Source of the DNA: Paracoccaceae bacterium
GTDB taxonomy: Bacteria; Pseudomonadota; Alphaproteobacteria; Rhodobacterales; Rhodobacteraceae
NCBI GenBank assembly: GCA_026982515.1
Contig: JALSGY010000483.1
Span: forward strand, 1 to 8,864
Direction: 5' to 3'
DNA: 8,864 bases
The translations under genes were made by a program, and so were the position numbers. The notes below the pieces were generated by a model, which saw only the letters and a list, made by a program, of their open reading frames with translations, made no database searches and was not told where the DNA came from. Shown piece by piece: positions 1-7,561 of this stretch (position 1 is its first letter; each line of letters starts with the position of its first letter).

Positions 1-754
1 CATCGTCGCTTCCGTGAACGGAAACGACATCACCCTGGGTCACATGATCGCCATGCTCGACTCCCTGCCCGAGCAGTACAAGCAGCTGCCCGACGACGTG
101 CTGTTCCAGGGAATCCTCGAGCAGCTCATCCAGCAGAGCCTGCTGGCCGAAACCATCAACCCGGCACCCAGGAGCGTCGAGCTCCAGCTGGAAAACGACC
201 GGCGCGCGCTTCTGGCCAGCCTTGCCATGGAAGAGCTCGTCTCGGCCGCCGCCACCGACGAGGCGCTGCAGGCCCTCTATGACGAGCGTTTCGCCAATGC
301 CGATCCCGGTACCGAATACAACGCCTCGCACATCCTGCTGGAAACCGAAGAAGAGGCCCGGGCGGTGATTGCCGAGCTCGAAGCCGGCGCCGACTTCGCC
401 GAGCTTGCCCGCGAAAGATCCACCGGTCCCTCCGGCCCCAACGGCGGCGCACTGGGCTGGTTCGGCAAGGGCACCATGGTCGCCCCCTTCGAGGAGGCCG
501 TCGTGGCCATGAAACCCGGCGAGATCTCCGGGCCGGTGCAAACCCAGTTCGGCTGGCATGTGATCAGGCTCAACGAGACACGCAACGCCGCCAGGCCGAC
601 CCTGGACGAGGTGCGCCAGAGCCTGCTTGACGAGCTGCAGCAAAGGACGATCGAGGCAAGGCTGCAGGAACTGACCGCCAAGGCCGACATCCAGCGCCCG
701 GATGTCTCGGGGATCGATCCGTCCCTGCTGCGCAACCTCGATCTCATTCGCTGA
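1..754 (+). CDS. Parvulin-type peptidyl-prolyl cis-trans isomerase (SurA/PpiC-like), 5' truncated
   Basis: This protein is expected to catalyse cis-trans isomerisation of prolyl bonds and to act as a folding chaperone, probably in the periplasm. The frame is open to the window edge, so the start and any signal peptide lie outside. The GTG at 14 is probably internal, because the residues before it (I-V-A-S) continue a typical N-terminal strand of this family. Numbering from that GTG, an N-terminal helical SurA-like region (about 5-95) contains an LPDDVLFQGILEQLIQQ-type helix. It is followed by a parvulin domain (about 102-192) with the NASHILL motif, the GPSGPNGGALGWF glycine-rich segment and a closing FGWHVIRL motif. 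A charged helical tail follows. The stop is TGA at 752-754, and argJ begins 19 bp later on the same strand, suggesting co-transcription. The family is clear; the exact substrate is not. Confidence 0.9.
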   Translation, partial: IVASVNGNDITLGHMIAMLDSLPEQYKQLPDDVLFQGILEQLIQQSLLAETINPAPRSVELQLENDRRALLASLAMEELVSAAATDEALQALYDERFANADPGTEYNASHILLETEEEARAVIAELEAGADFAELARERSTGPSGPNGGALGWFGKGTMVAPFEEAVVAMKPGEISGPVQTQFGWHVIRLNETRNAARPTLDEVRQSLLDELQQRTIEARLQELTAKADIQRPDVSGIDPSLLRNLDLIR

Positions 755-773
755 GCGGCCGGCAGGTGCGGAA

Positions 774-2048
774 ATGAGCGGGAAGGAATCGCCCACCGCG
801 GGCAGCGGCGGATCGCAGATCTCTCCCCTGGCCCCCAGGGGCGGCTTTCCGGCCCTGCCGGTGATCGGCGGAGTGCGCCTTGCCACGGCCCGGGCCGGGG
901 TCCGTTACAGCGGCCGGGATGACGTGATGCTTGCCGAACTGGCGCCCGGCACGGTCATCGCCGGCGCGTTCACCCGCTCCGCCACCCGCGCCGCGCCGGT
1001 GCTCGATTGCGAATCCAAGATCGGCCATCCCGCCCTGGGCGGGGCGGCCATCCTAGTCAATTCCGGCAATGCCAATGCCTTTACCGGCAGCTACGGATCG
1101 GCCTCCGTCCGGGCCCTTACCGGCGCCGTGGCAGATCTTCTTTCCATCGATCCGGCCAGGGTCTTCACCTCTTCCACCGGCGTCATCGGCGAGCCCCTGC
1201 CGCACGATCGCATTCTCGCGGTACTGGACAGGCTGAAAGCCGCTCTCGCCCCTGACCGCGCCGAAGATGCCGCCCGCGCCATCATGACAACCGACACCTT
1301 CCCCAAGGGTGCCGGAACGCAGCTGGATCTGGGCGGCGGCACCATCCGCATTGCCGGCATCGCCAAGGGCTCGGGGATGATCGCCCCCGACATGGCCACC
1401 ATGCTGGTCTACATCTTCACCGATGCCCGGATCGATCAGCCGGTCCTGCAGCATATGGTCTCGACCTCCACGCGAACCACCTTCAACTGCATCACCGTCG
1501 ACAGCGATACCTCCACTTCCGACACCCTGCTGGTAGCGGCCACCGGCACTGCCGACGCCCCCAGGATCGAACGCGCCGATTCGCCCGCAGGCCGCGCCTT
1601 CCACGGCGCACTGCATGAGGTCATGCTGGATCTCGCCCACCAGGTGGTGCGCGACGGCGAAGGGGCCAGCAAGTTCGTGGAGATCCGGGTAAGCGGCGCC
1701 GCCAGCGAGGAGGACGCCCGCAAGGTGGCGATGTCGGTGGCCAACTCGCCGCTGGTCAAGACGGCCATCGCCGGCGAAGATCCGAACTGGGGGCGCATCG
1801 TCATGGCCGTGGGCAAGTCCGGCGCCGTGGCCGATCGCGACCGGCTGTCCATCCGGCTGGGCGACATCCTGGTGGCCGAGAAGGGCTGGGTGGCCGCCAG
1901 CTACACCGAGGAAGACGGCGCAGCCTACATGAAACGTCAGGAGCTGGTCATCGGCATCGACCTTGGCCTTGGCGAAGGCCGGGCCGTGGTCTGGACCTGC
2001 GACCTCACCCACCGCTACATCGAAATCAACGCGGATTATCGCTCATGA
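774..2048 (+). CDS. argJ: Bifunctional glutamate N-acetyltransferase / amino-acid acetyltransferase ArgJ
   Basis: ArgJ transfers the acetyl group of N-acetylornithine to glutamate, giving ornithine and N-acetylglutamate (the cyclic arginine pathway). Bifunctional members can also use acetyl-CoA. The chosen ATG at 774 gives 424 residues, the usual family length; an in-frame ATG at 702 would lie inside the upstream gene. An AGGTG lies 5 nt before the start. The family's self-cleavage site is visible as KGSGMIAPDMATML, with cleavage expected between Ala208 and Thr209. Thr209 would become the N-terminal nucleophile of the beta chain. The oxyanion-hole STG motif has Thr135-Gly136. NSGNANAFTG and the C-terminal NADYRS ending are also typical. 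The stop overlaps the mutT start by 4 bp (ATGA). Whether this copy is mono- or bifunctional cannot be told from sequence alone. argG, another arginine gene, lies at the far right but in a separate, oppositely oriented unit. Confidence 0.97.
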   Translation: MSGKESPTAGSGGSQISPLAPRGGFPALPVIGGVRLATARAGVRYSGRDDVMLAELAPGTVIAGAFTRSATRAAPVLDCESKIGHPALGGAAILVNSGNANAFTGSYGSASVRALTGAVADLLSIDPARVFTSSTGVIGEPLPHDRILAVLDRLKAALAPDRAEDAARAIMTTDTFPKGAGTQLDLGGGTIRIAGIAKGSGMIAPDMATMLVYIFTDARIDQPVLQHMVSTSTRTTFNCITVDSDTSTSDTLLVAATGTADAPRIERADSPAGRAFHGALHEVMLDLAHQVVRDGEGASKFVEIRVSGAASEEDARKVAMSVANSPLVKTAIAGEDPNWGRIVMAVGKSGAVADRDRLSIRLGDILVAEKGWVAASYTEEDGAAYMKRQELVIGIDLGLGEGRAVVWTCDLTHRYIEINADYRS

Positions 2049-2443
2049 AGATGGTGCTGGTGGCGGCGGTGGCCCTGATCGACCGCGACGGCAGGGTGCT
2101 GCTGACCCGCCGCCCGGAAGGCAAGCAGATGGCCGGGCTGTGGGAATTTCCCGGCGGCAAGATCGAGCCCGGCGAAACGCCCGAAGAAGCGCTGATCCGC
2201 GAGTTGCGCGAAGAACTGGGGATTGACACCTGGGCCAGCTGCCTGGCCCCGCTCAGCTTTGCCAGCCACAGCTATGATGATTTCCACCTCCTGATGCCCC
2301 TGTTTGCCTGCCGCAAATGGGAGGGCATCGCCCGCGGCAGGGAGGGGCAGGCGCTCAAGTGGGTACCGGTGAACCGGCTGCGCGATTACCCGATGCCGCC
2401 CGCAGATCTGCCCCTGATCCCGATCCTGCGCGACTGGCTGTAG
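2045..2443 (+). CDS. mutT: 8-oxo-dGTP diphosphatase MutT (Nudix hydrolase)
   Basis: MutT hydrolyses oxidised guanine nucleoside triphosphates such as 8-oxo-dGTP to the monophosphate, which prevents A:T to C:G transversions. The 132-residue length is typical of MutT. A perfect Nudix box (GX5EX7REUXEEXGU) is present: Gly38, Glu44, Arg52-Glu53, Glu56-Glu57, Gly59 and Ile60. The metal-binding glutamates are intact. It is preceded by the RRPEGKQMAGLWEFPGGK segment characteristic of MutT rather than of other Nudix subfamilies. The C-terminal LKWVPVNRLRDYPMPPAD segment also matches MutT. The ATG overlaps the argJ stop in an ATGA, and only a weak purine stretch precedes it, so translation is probably coupled to argJ. 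The function has no direct link to arginine synthesis; co-transcription with argJ looks like a lineage-specific gene arrangement. A broader Nudix substrate range is possible. Confidence 0.94.
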   Translation: MKMVLVAAVALIDRDGRVLLTRRPEGKQMAGLWEFPGGKIEPGETPEEALIRELREELGIDTWASCLAPLSFASHSYDDFHLLMPLFACRKWEGIARGREGQALKWVPVNRLRDYPMPPADLPLIPILRDWL

Positions 2444-2509
2444 GGCCTCCCCTCATTTGCCCGAAAAACGGCAATCCTCCGCCTTCCGGTGCCCAAACGC
2501 TCACGACCT

Positions 2510-2539
2510 CTGGCGCATTTTGCCGGTTTCGCCTATGAT
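2510..2539 (+). promoter_or_regulatory. Possible sigma-70-type promoter for the small gene at 2571
   Basis: A TATGAT hexamer at 2534-2539 matches five of six bases of the -10 consensus. A weak -35 candidate, CTGGCG at 2510-2515, lies 18 bp upstream. The implied start near 2546 would give a leader of roughly 25 nt before the ATG at 2571. The -35 match is poor, so this rests mostly on the -10 element and the position between mutT and the small gene. Confidence 0.35.
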
Positions 2540-2570
2540 TGCGGGTGAAACTTTCGGGGGATGAGTTTCA

Positions 2571-2711
2571 ATGCTGAAAACGATACTCATGGGAAGCCGC
2601 GTTTACGTCCAGGGGACGTTCGTGCGCCGTCTCGACAACGGAAAGATCATCGTCCGGGTCGGAAAGAGGCTGTTTGCGGGCTTTCCGGTTACCACCAGAA
2701 CCGCCGGCTGA
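2571..2711 (+). CDS. Conserved-looking small protein of unknown function, 46 residues
   Basis: The ORF encodes 46 residues beginning MLKTILMGSRVYVQGTFVRR and ending in TTRTAG. An in-frame TGA at 2562-2564 excludes any longer start on this frame, and a purine-rich GGGGGA (2556-2561) lies 9 nt before the ATG, acting as a plausible ribosome binding site. The pattern of short alternating hydrophobic segments (GSRVYVQGTFVRRL, KIIVRVGKRLFAGFPV) with conserved-type glycines suggests a small beta-rich fold. It has neither a signal peptide nor a membrane segment. It resembles short uncharacterised proteins that I recall from Rhodobacteraceae genomes, but I cannot assign a function and do not know a named family. 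It is separated from mutT by 127 bp with its own possible promoter, and it converges on infB, whose stop is 69 bp away. Confidence 0.65.
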   Translation: MLKTILMGSRVYVQGTFVRRLDNGKIIVRVGKRLFAGFPVTTRTAG

Positions 2712-2780
2712 GCCCCGCGCGATCCGGGCCGGCGCCCTTGCGCAGCGGGAGAAGCAGCGCCCTCGCCGGGGACCTTGCAA

Positions 2781-5267
2781 TCAGTCGAGCTTGCGCTCCA
2801 CCTCTTCGCGTTCGAAGATCTCGATCACGTCGCCGGGGCGGATGTCGTCGTAATTGTCAAAGGCCATCCCGCATTCCTGGCCGGATTGCACCTCGGCAAC
2901 CTCGTCCTTGAAACGCTTCAGCGTCTTCAGCGTGCCCTCGTGGATCACCACGTTGTCGCGCAGCAGGCGCACGCCGGCCGAACGCCGGGCCACGCCTTCG
3001 GTCACGAGACAGCCCGCGACCTTGCCGACACCGGTCACCTTGAACACTTCCTTGATTTCGGCGTAGCCGATAAACTTCTCGCGCACTTCCGCCTTGAGCA
3101 GGCCCGAGGCGGCGGCCTTCACGTCATCCACCAGATCGTAGATCACCGAGTAATAGCGAATTTCCACGCCCTTCTGGTTGGCAACCTTCCGTGCCGCGGC
3201 ATTGGCCCGCACGTTGAAACCGATCACCGGCGCGCCGGAAGCTTCCGCCAGCCGGATATCGGATTCGGTGATCGCGCCCACGCCAGAGTGAAGCACGCGC
3301 ACGCGCACCTCCTCGTTGCCGATCTTCTCCATCGCCTGCACGATCGCCTCGGCCGAACCCTGCACGTCGGCCTTCACCACAATCGGCAGTTCGGCGACGT
3401 TCTCGTCGGCCTTGGCCTTGGCCATGAGTTGCTCAAGCGTGGTCGCGGCGCCGGCGGCGGCGCGCTTTTCCTTGGCCTTCTCGTGGCGATATTCCGCGAT
3501 CTCGCGCGCCTGGGCCTCGGTATCGACCACATTGAGCACATCGCCCGCCTCGGGCGTGCCGCTCAGGCCCAGAACCTCGACCGGAACCGACGGCCCGGCC
3601 TCCTTCACGCGTTCGCCCTTGTCGTTGATCAGGGCCCGCACCTTGCCCCACTGCTCGCCCACGACGAAGATGTCGCCCTGGTGCAGGGTGCCGTTCTGGA
3701 CCAGAACCGTGGCCACCGGCCCGCGCCCGACATCCAGCTGGGCCTCGATCACGGCGCCCTGTGCGGCGCGGTTGGGGTTGGCCTTCAACTCCAGAAGTTC
3801 GGCCTGCAGCGCGATGGCCTCCAGCAGATCGTCCAGCCCCTGGCCGGTCAGCGCCGAAACCTCGACATCCTGAACCTCGCCCGAAAGCTTCTCGACGATC
3901 ACCTCGTGCTGCAGAAGATCGGTGCGCACCTTGTCCGGGTCGGCCTCGGGCTTGTCGATCTTGTTGATCGCAACGATCATCGGCACCCCGGCCGCCTTGG
4001 CGTGGTTGATGGCCTCCACAGTCTGCGGCATCACCGCATCATCGGCGGCCACCACCAGCACCACGATATCCGTCACCTGCGCCCCGCGCGCCCGCATCGA
4101 GGTAAAGGCCGCATGGCCGGGCGTATCCAGGAAGGTCAGCACCTGACCGTCCTTCGTTTCAACCTGATAGGCGCCGATATGCTGGGTGATGCCCCCGGCT
4201 TCGCCAGCCGTGACCTTGGTGTTGCGGATCGCATCCAGAAGCGACGTCTTGCCGTGGTCCACATGGCCCATCACGGTGATGACAGGCGGGCGGGGCTGCA
4301 GATCTTCGGGCTTGTCCTCTTCGGCCTTGATGACATCCTCGACATCCGAATCGGAAACCCGCACCACCCGATGGCCGAACTCCTCGACGATCAGTTCTGC
4401 CGTGTCGGCATCGATCGACTGGTTCTGGGTAACCATGAGCCCCATGTTCATCAGCGCCTTGACCACATCGGCCACACGTTCGGCCATGCGGTTGGCAAGC
4501 TCCTGCACGACGATGGTCTCGGGCACCTGCACGTCGCGCACGACCTTCTCGCGCTCCTGCGTGCCGCCCATCGCCTTCTGACGGGCGCGCTCCTGCTTGC
4601 GCTTCATCGCCGCCAGCGAGCGCTGCCGCCCGTCGCCGCCCGAAAGCGCCTGGTTCAGGGTCAGCTTGCCCGAGCGCCGGCCTTCGTCACGAGATCCCTT
4701 GCCCTTGGTCTCGCGGCGGCTGTCACGTTCGCGGTCGGTCTTGCGGGGGGGCGTGGCGGGCTTGGCAGCCGGGCGCGAAGGGGCCGGCCGGGCCGGGGCC
4801 TCGGCCGCCGCGGCCTTCTGCGGCCTGGTTTCGGCTTCGCGCTTCTTGCGCTCTTCTTCCTCCGCCTTCTGGCGAGCGCGCTCCTGGCGCTCGCGTTCTT
4901 CGCGTTCCTTCGCCTCGGCCTCTGCGCGGCGGCGTTCACGTTCTTCCTGGCGGCGGCGCTCCTCGGCCTCGCGCGCCGCGGCCTCCTCGGCCTCGCGCGC
5001 CCTGGCGATCTTCAGCGCCTTCAGCCGGCGCTCCATCTCGGCCTCGGACAGGCCGGCAGGGCGTTTCTTCTGCTGAGCAGGAGAGGGCGCGGACGGCGAG
5101 GCGGACTTGGCAGCGGGAGCCGCGCCCGGCTTGGGCACGATCACGCGCTTGCGCTTCGTCTCAACAACAACGTTCTTCGTCCTGCCGTGGCTGAAGCTCT
5201 GCTTCACCTGACCCGATCGCGGGCCGCCACGCAGGCCGAGAGGTTTTTTGCCGTCACTATCGCTCAT
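2781..5267 (-). CDS. infB: Translation initiation factor IF-2
   Basis: IF-2 is the GTPase that brings fMet-tRNA to the 30S subunit and promotes 50S joining. The 828-residue protein starts with the family's conserved N-terminal segment (LGLRGG...VKQSFSHGRTKNVVVE, about 10-46). A long Glu/Arg/Ala-rich helical linker follows (about 75-150), then an Ala/Pro/basic region and the IF2_N domain (about 250-300). All GTPase motifs are intact: G1 GHVDHGKT (334-341), G2 GGITQHIG (358-365), G3 DTPGH (381-385), G4 NKID (435-438) and G5 SAL (471-473). Domains II to IV follow, with KADVQGSAEA near 632-641 and the C-terminal fMet-tRNA-binding domain ending YDDIRPGDVIEIFERE. The ATG overlaps the stop of the upstream YlxR-type gene (ATGA), and no strong ribosome binding site is seen, so translation is probably coupled. 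It is the last gene of the operon here; no rbfA follows, and the next gene is convergent. Confidence 0.98.
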   Translation of the reverse strand: MSDSDGKKPLGLRGGPRSGQVKQSFSHGRTKNVVVETKRKRVIVPKPGAAPAAKSASPSAPSPAQQKKRPAGLSEAEMERRLKALKIARAREAEEAAAREAEERRRQEERERRRAEAEAKEREERERQERARQKAEEEERKKREAETRPQKAAAAEAPARPAPSRPAAKPATPPRKTDRERDSRRETKGKGSRDEGRRSGKLTLNQALSGGDGRQRSLAAMKRKQERARQKAMGGTQEREKVVRDVQVPETIVVQELANRMAERVADVVKALMNMGLMVTQNQSIDADTAELIVEEFGHRVVRVSDSDVEDVIKAEEDKPEDLQPRPPVITVMGHVDHGKTSLLDAIRNTKVTAGEAGGITQHIGAYQVETKDGQVLTFLDTPGHAAFTSMRARGAQVTDIVVLVVAADDAVMPQTVEAINHAKAAGVPMIVAINKIDKPEADPDKVRTDLLQHEVIVEKLSGEVQDVEVSALTGQGLDDLLEAIALQAELLELKANPNRAAQGAVIEAQLDVGRGPVATVLVQNGTLHQGDIFVVGEQWGKVRALINDKGERVKEAGPSVPVEVLGLSGTPEAGDVLNVVDTEAQAREIAEYRHEKAKEKRAAAGAATTLEQLMAKAKADENVAELPIVVKADVQGSAEAIVQAMEKIGNEEVRVRVLHSGVGAITESDIRLAEASGAPVIGFNVRANAAARKVANQKGVEIRYYSVIYDLVDDVKAAASGLLKAEVREKFIGYAEIKEVFKVTGVGKVAGCLVTEGVARRSAGVRLLRDNVVIHEGTLKTLKRFKDEVAEVQSGQECGMAFDNYDDIRPGDVIEIFEREEVERKLD

Positions 5268-5893
5268 TCGGTCTTCTTACCCTTTCCGGTGGCCAAGCCA
5301 CCGCCGTTTTTCCGCAAGCCCGAAAGCCGCGTTGCTTCCTCTACAACACGGCTGCCGAGTCCACCAGACGCAAGCGCGCCATGTATCACACTTTCCCGCC
5401 CGAATGCCAAACCCAATTCGGCAGAGGTGAGTATGTCGAAATAGCGGCCCCCCTCAGGGGTCCACAGCTTGCCCTTGCCCCGCTCGGAGCCATCCGAGGC
5501 CTGCAGCAGCACTTTCGCGCGGCCCGCGGCCAGCCAGCTCTTCACCTTCTCGAACCCAGCCACCGCCGCCCCCGACTTGCGGGCGATCGAAATCAGCTCC
5601 ACGAGATGGCGGGCAATCTGCCGCTCCACCCGGTCGGCCAGATCGTCGGGCGCCGTCACCGCGCGTTTCGCGGCCCGGGCGAACAAGCCTTTGGCCGCCG
5701 CCTTCTCGATGGCGCCGCGATCAGCTGTCACCCATATGCCCCGCCCCGGCAGCTTTTCAAGCACGTCCGGAACGATCTGCCCCTCCGGCCCCACCACGAA
5801 ACGCACCAGCCCCGCCTTCGGCCCGGTCTCGCCGGTGACGATGCACCGCCGCTCGGGACCGGTCCGCTCCTTCTTTCTGCCACCGCGGGTCAC
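5264..5893 (-). CDS. RNA-binding protein with YlxR (DUF448) and L7Ae-like domains
   Basis: This 209-residue protein joins two RNA-binding modules. The first is an N-terminal YlxR/DUF448 domain (about 8-85), with the family's RRCIVTGE start, LVRFVVGPEGQIVPD and the PGRGIWV signature at 49-55. The second is a C-terminal L7Ae/L30e-like region (about 90-180) containing ARKSGAAVAGFEKV, a KVLLQASD strand and the YFDILTSAELGLAFGRESVIH segment. The tail is basic and glycine-rich. The fusion is usual in alphaproteobacteria, whereas Firmicutes carry ylxR and the L7Ae-like gene separately in the same operon. The start is GTG at 5893, supported by GGAGG at 5899-5903 with a 5-nt spacer; nusA ends 20 bp upstream. 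The stop overlaps infB by 4 bp. The molecular role is poorly defined. Its position between nusA and infB suggests work in transcription-translation coupling or RNA maturation, and YlxR has been linked to RNase P in some bacteria. Confidence 0.92.
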   Translation of the reverse strand: MTRGGRKKERTGPERRCIVTGETGPKAGLVRFVVGPEGQIVPDVLEKLPGRGIWVTADRGAIEKAAAKGLFARAAKRAVTAPDDLADRVERQIARHLVELISIARKSGAAVAGFEKVKSWLAAGRAKVLLQASDGSERGKGKLWTPEGGRYFDILTSAELGLAFGRESVIHGALASGGLGSRVVEEATRLSGLRKNGGGLATGKGKKTE

Positions 5894-5913
5894 GGGCGCC
5901 TCCGGGCCCGCGA

Positions 5914-7557
5914 TCAGGCCCCGGCCTCCGGCTCGGCTTCAGTTTCGGCCTCGGACTCGGCGCCTTCGCCTTCCTCTTCGCCCTCTTTCGCCTCCAGATC
6001 GGCCGGATCCACCCAGCCCAGCTGCACCCGCGCCGTCATTACCAGGTTCTGAGCCTCTTCGAGGCTGACGTCGAACTTCTCGAGAATGCCCTCGTCCTTG
6101 ACGCGCTCGCCGTCCACCGTCGTCCAGCCGCCGGCCAGCTCCCAGTCGGCGCAGGTGGCGAAATCTTCCAGCGTCTTGATCCCGTCCTCGGCCAGCGCCT
6201 CGAGCATCTGCGGCGTCAGTCCGTCAAAGCCGATCAGGCTGTCATCGACCCCAAGCTCACGCGCACGTTCCAGCGCCTTGCGGTTCTGCTCGTCCAGATA
6301 GTCGCGGGCGCGCGCCTGCAGCTCCTTGGCGGTGTCCTCGTCGATGCCGTCGATCACCAGCAGTTCATCAATATCCACATAGGCCACCTCTTCCAGCGAA
6401 GAGAAGCCCTCGGCCACCAGCAGCTGGGCAAAGAACTCGTCCAGGTCGAGGGTCTCCATGAACAGTCTGGTGCGCTCCTCGAATTCGGCCTGGCGGCGCT
6501 TGCTTTCCTCTTCCTCGGTCAGGATGTCGATATCCAGCCCGGTCAGCTGGCTGGCCAGGCGCACGTTCTGGCCGCGCCGGCCGATCGCCAGAGAAAGCTG
6601 ATCGTCGGGCACGACAACCTCGATCTTGCCGGCATCCTCGTCGAGCACAACCTTGGTCACCTCGGCCGGCTGGAGCGCGTTCACCAGGAAGGTCGGCGCG
6701 TCCTCGTTCCAGGGGATGATGTCGATCTTCTCGCCCTGCAGCTCGTTCACCACCGCCTGCACGCGCGAGCCGCGCATGCCGACGCAGGCGCCCACCGGAT
6801 CGATGGAGCTGTCATGGCTGATCACCGCGATCTTGGCGCGGCTGCCCGGATCGCGCGCCACCGCCTTGATCTCGATGATGCCGTCGTAGATCTCGGGCAC
6901 TTCCATCTTGAACAGCTCGGCCATGAACTCCGGCGCGGTGCGCGACAGGAAGATCTGCGGCCCCCGCTGCTCGCGGCGCACATCCTTGACATAGGCACGG
7001 ATGCGGTCGTTGGGGCGATAGCTCTCGCGGCCGATCTTCTCGTTGCGGCGCAGGATCGCCTCGCCCACGCCCACATCGACGATGACGTTGCCGTATTCCT
7101 CGCGCTTGACCACACCGTTGACGATGGTGCCGACGCGATCCTTGAATTCCTCGTACTGGCGGTCGCGCTCGGCCTCGCGCACCTTCTGCAGGATCACCTG
7201 CTTGGCGCTCTGCGCCGCGATCCGCCCCATCTCCACCGGCGGCACCTCGTCGACGATGGTGTCGCCGACCTTCGGATCCTCCAGATACTGCCTGGCCTGC
7301 TCCACGGTAAGCTGAGCCTGATGATTCTCCAGCTCGTCATCCTCGACCACGGTGCGCACCCGGGTGAAGGTCGCCCGGCCGGTCTTGCGGTCGATCTTCA
7401 CCCGGATATCCATCTCAGAGCCGTAGCGGCTCTTGGCGGCCCGCGCGAGGCTTTCTTCCATCGCCTCGATCACCAGCTCCGGGTCGATCATCTTCTCCCG
7501 CGCCACGGCCTCCGCGGTCTGCAGAAGCTCCAGCTGGTTTGCGGATGTGATTGCCAT
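5914..7557 (-). CDS. nusA: Transcription termination/antitermination factor NusA
   Basis: NusA binds RNA polymerase and nascent RNA, promotes pausing and intrinsic termination, and takes part in antitermination complexes. The 547-residue protein begins MAITSANQLELLQ, the usual start in this group. Domains in order are: polymerase-binding N-terminal domain (1 to about 130), S1 domain (about 138-205), KH1 (about 225-290, GMRG loop at 260-263), KH2 (about 300-350, GRRG loop at 326-329), and two acidic C-terminal repeats of the helix-hairpin-helix type (about 365-425 and 445-515). It ends in a Glu-rich tail (521-547). The C-terminal repeats are present in proteobacteria but absent from Bacillus NusA. 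The ATG at 7557 is chosen over an in-frame ATG at 7596 because a perfect AGGAGG (7567-7572) sits 9 nt upstream and because the extension would overlap rimP. rimP ends 4 bp upstream. Confidence 0.98.
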   Translation of the reverse strand: MAITSANQLELLQTAEAVAREKMIDPELVIEAMEESLARAAKSRYGSEMDIRVKIDRKTGRATFTRVRTVVEDDELENHQAQLTVEQARQYLEDPKVGDTIVDEVPPVEMGRIAAQSAKQVILQKVREAERDRQYEEFKDRVGTIVNGVVKREEYGNVIVDVGVGEAILRRNEKIGRESYRPNDRIRAYVKDVRREQRGPQIFLSRTAPEFMAELFKMEVPEIYDGIIEIKAVARDPGSRAKIAVISHDSSIDPVGACVGMRGSRVQAVVNELQGEKIDIIPWNEDAPTFLVNALQPAEVTKVVLDEDAGKIEVVVPDDQLSLAIGRRGQNVRLASQLTGLDIDILTEEEESKRRQAEFEERTRLFMETLDLDEFFAQLLVAEGFSSLEEVAYVDIDELLVIDGIDEDTAKELQARARDYLDEQNRKALERARELGVDDSLIGFDGLTPQMLEALAEDGIKTLEDFATCADWELAGGWTTVDGERVKDEGILEKFDVSLEEAQNLVMTARVQLGWVDPADLEAKEGEEEGEGAESEAETEAEPEAGA

Positions 7558-7561
7558 GTCT

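Noticed and set aside
14..16. GTG at 14 as the true start of the isomerase
   Set aside because: The frame is open upstream to the window edge, the residues before it fit the family, and no signal peptide follows it, so the gene is more likely truncated by the window.
702..773. A longer ArgJ start inside the isomerase gene
   Set aside because: The extra residues would lie within the upstream coding region. The ATG at 774 has a ribosome site and gives the normal ArgJ length.
1053..2012. A 319-codon antisense frame over argJ (similarly 6814-7719 over nusA)
   Set aside because: Both are mirror frames of well-supported genes with the same shadow composition and no plausible start context.
2457..2474. 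Weak hairpin TTGCC...GGCAA with an A5 loop after mutT as a terminator
   Set aside because: The stem has about five pairs plus a bulge, and no T-tract follows on the plus strand, so it is not convincing.
2729..2769. Inverted repeat CCGGCG/CGCCGG between the small gene and infB as a shared terminator
   Set aside because: The stem is only 6 bp with a 29-nt loop, competing pairings exist, and neither strand has a T-tract. How the two converging units end is not visible from sequence.
2561..2911. A 116-codon frame starting at the ATG at 2561, 10 bp before the small gene
   Set aside because: It overlaps both the small gene and the end of infB in another frame, its translation is Arg/Pro-rich low-complexity sequence, and the ATG is part of the ribosome site region of the small gene.
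2775..5444. An 889-codon open frame on the plus strand, antisense to all of infB
   Set aside because: The opposite strand encodes an unmistakable, complete IF-2. The antisense translation is dominated by His, Leu, Arg, Gly and Ala, as expected for the complement of GC-biased codons, and shows no recognisable domain. Length alone is not evidence in DNA this GC-rich.
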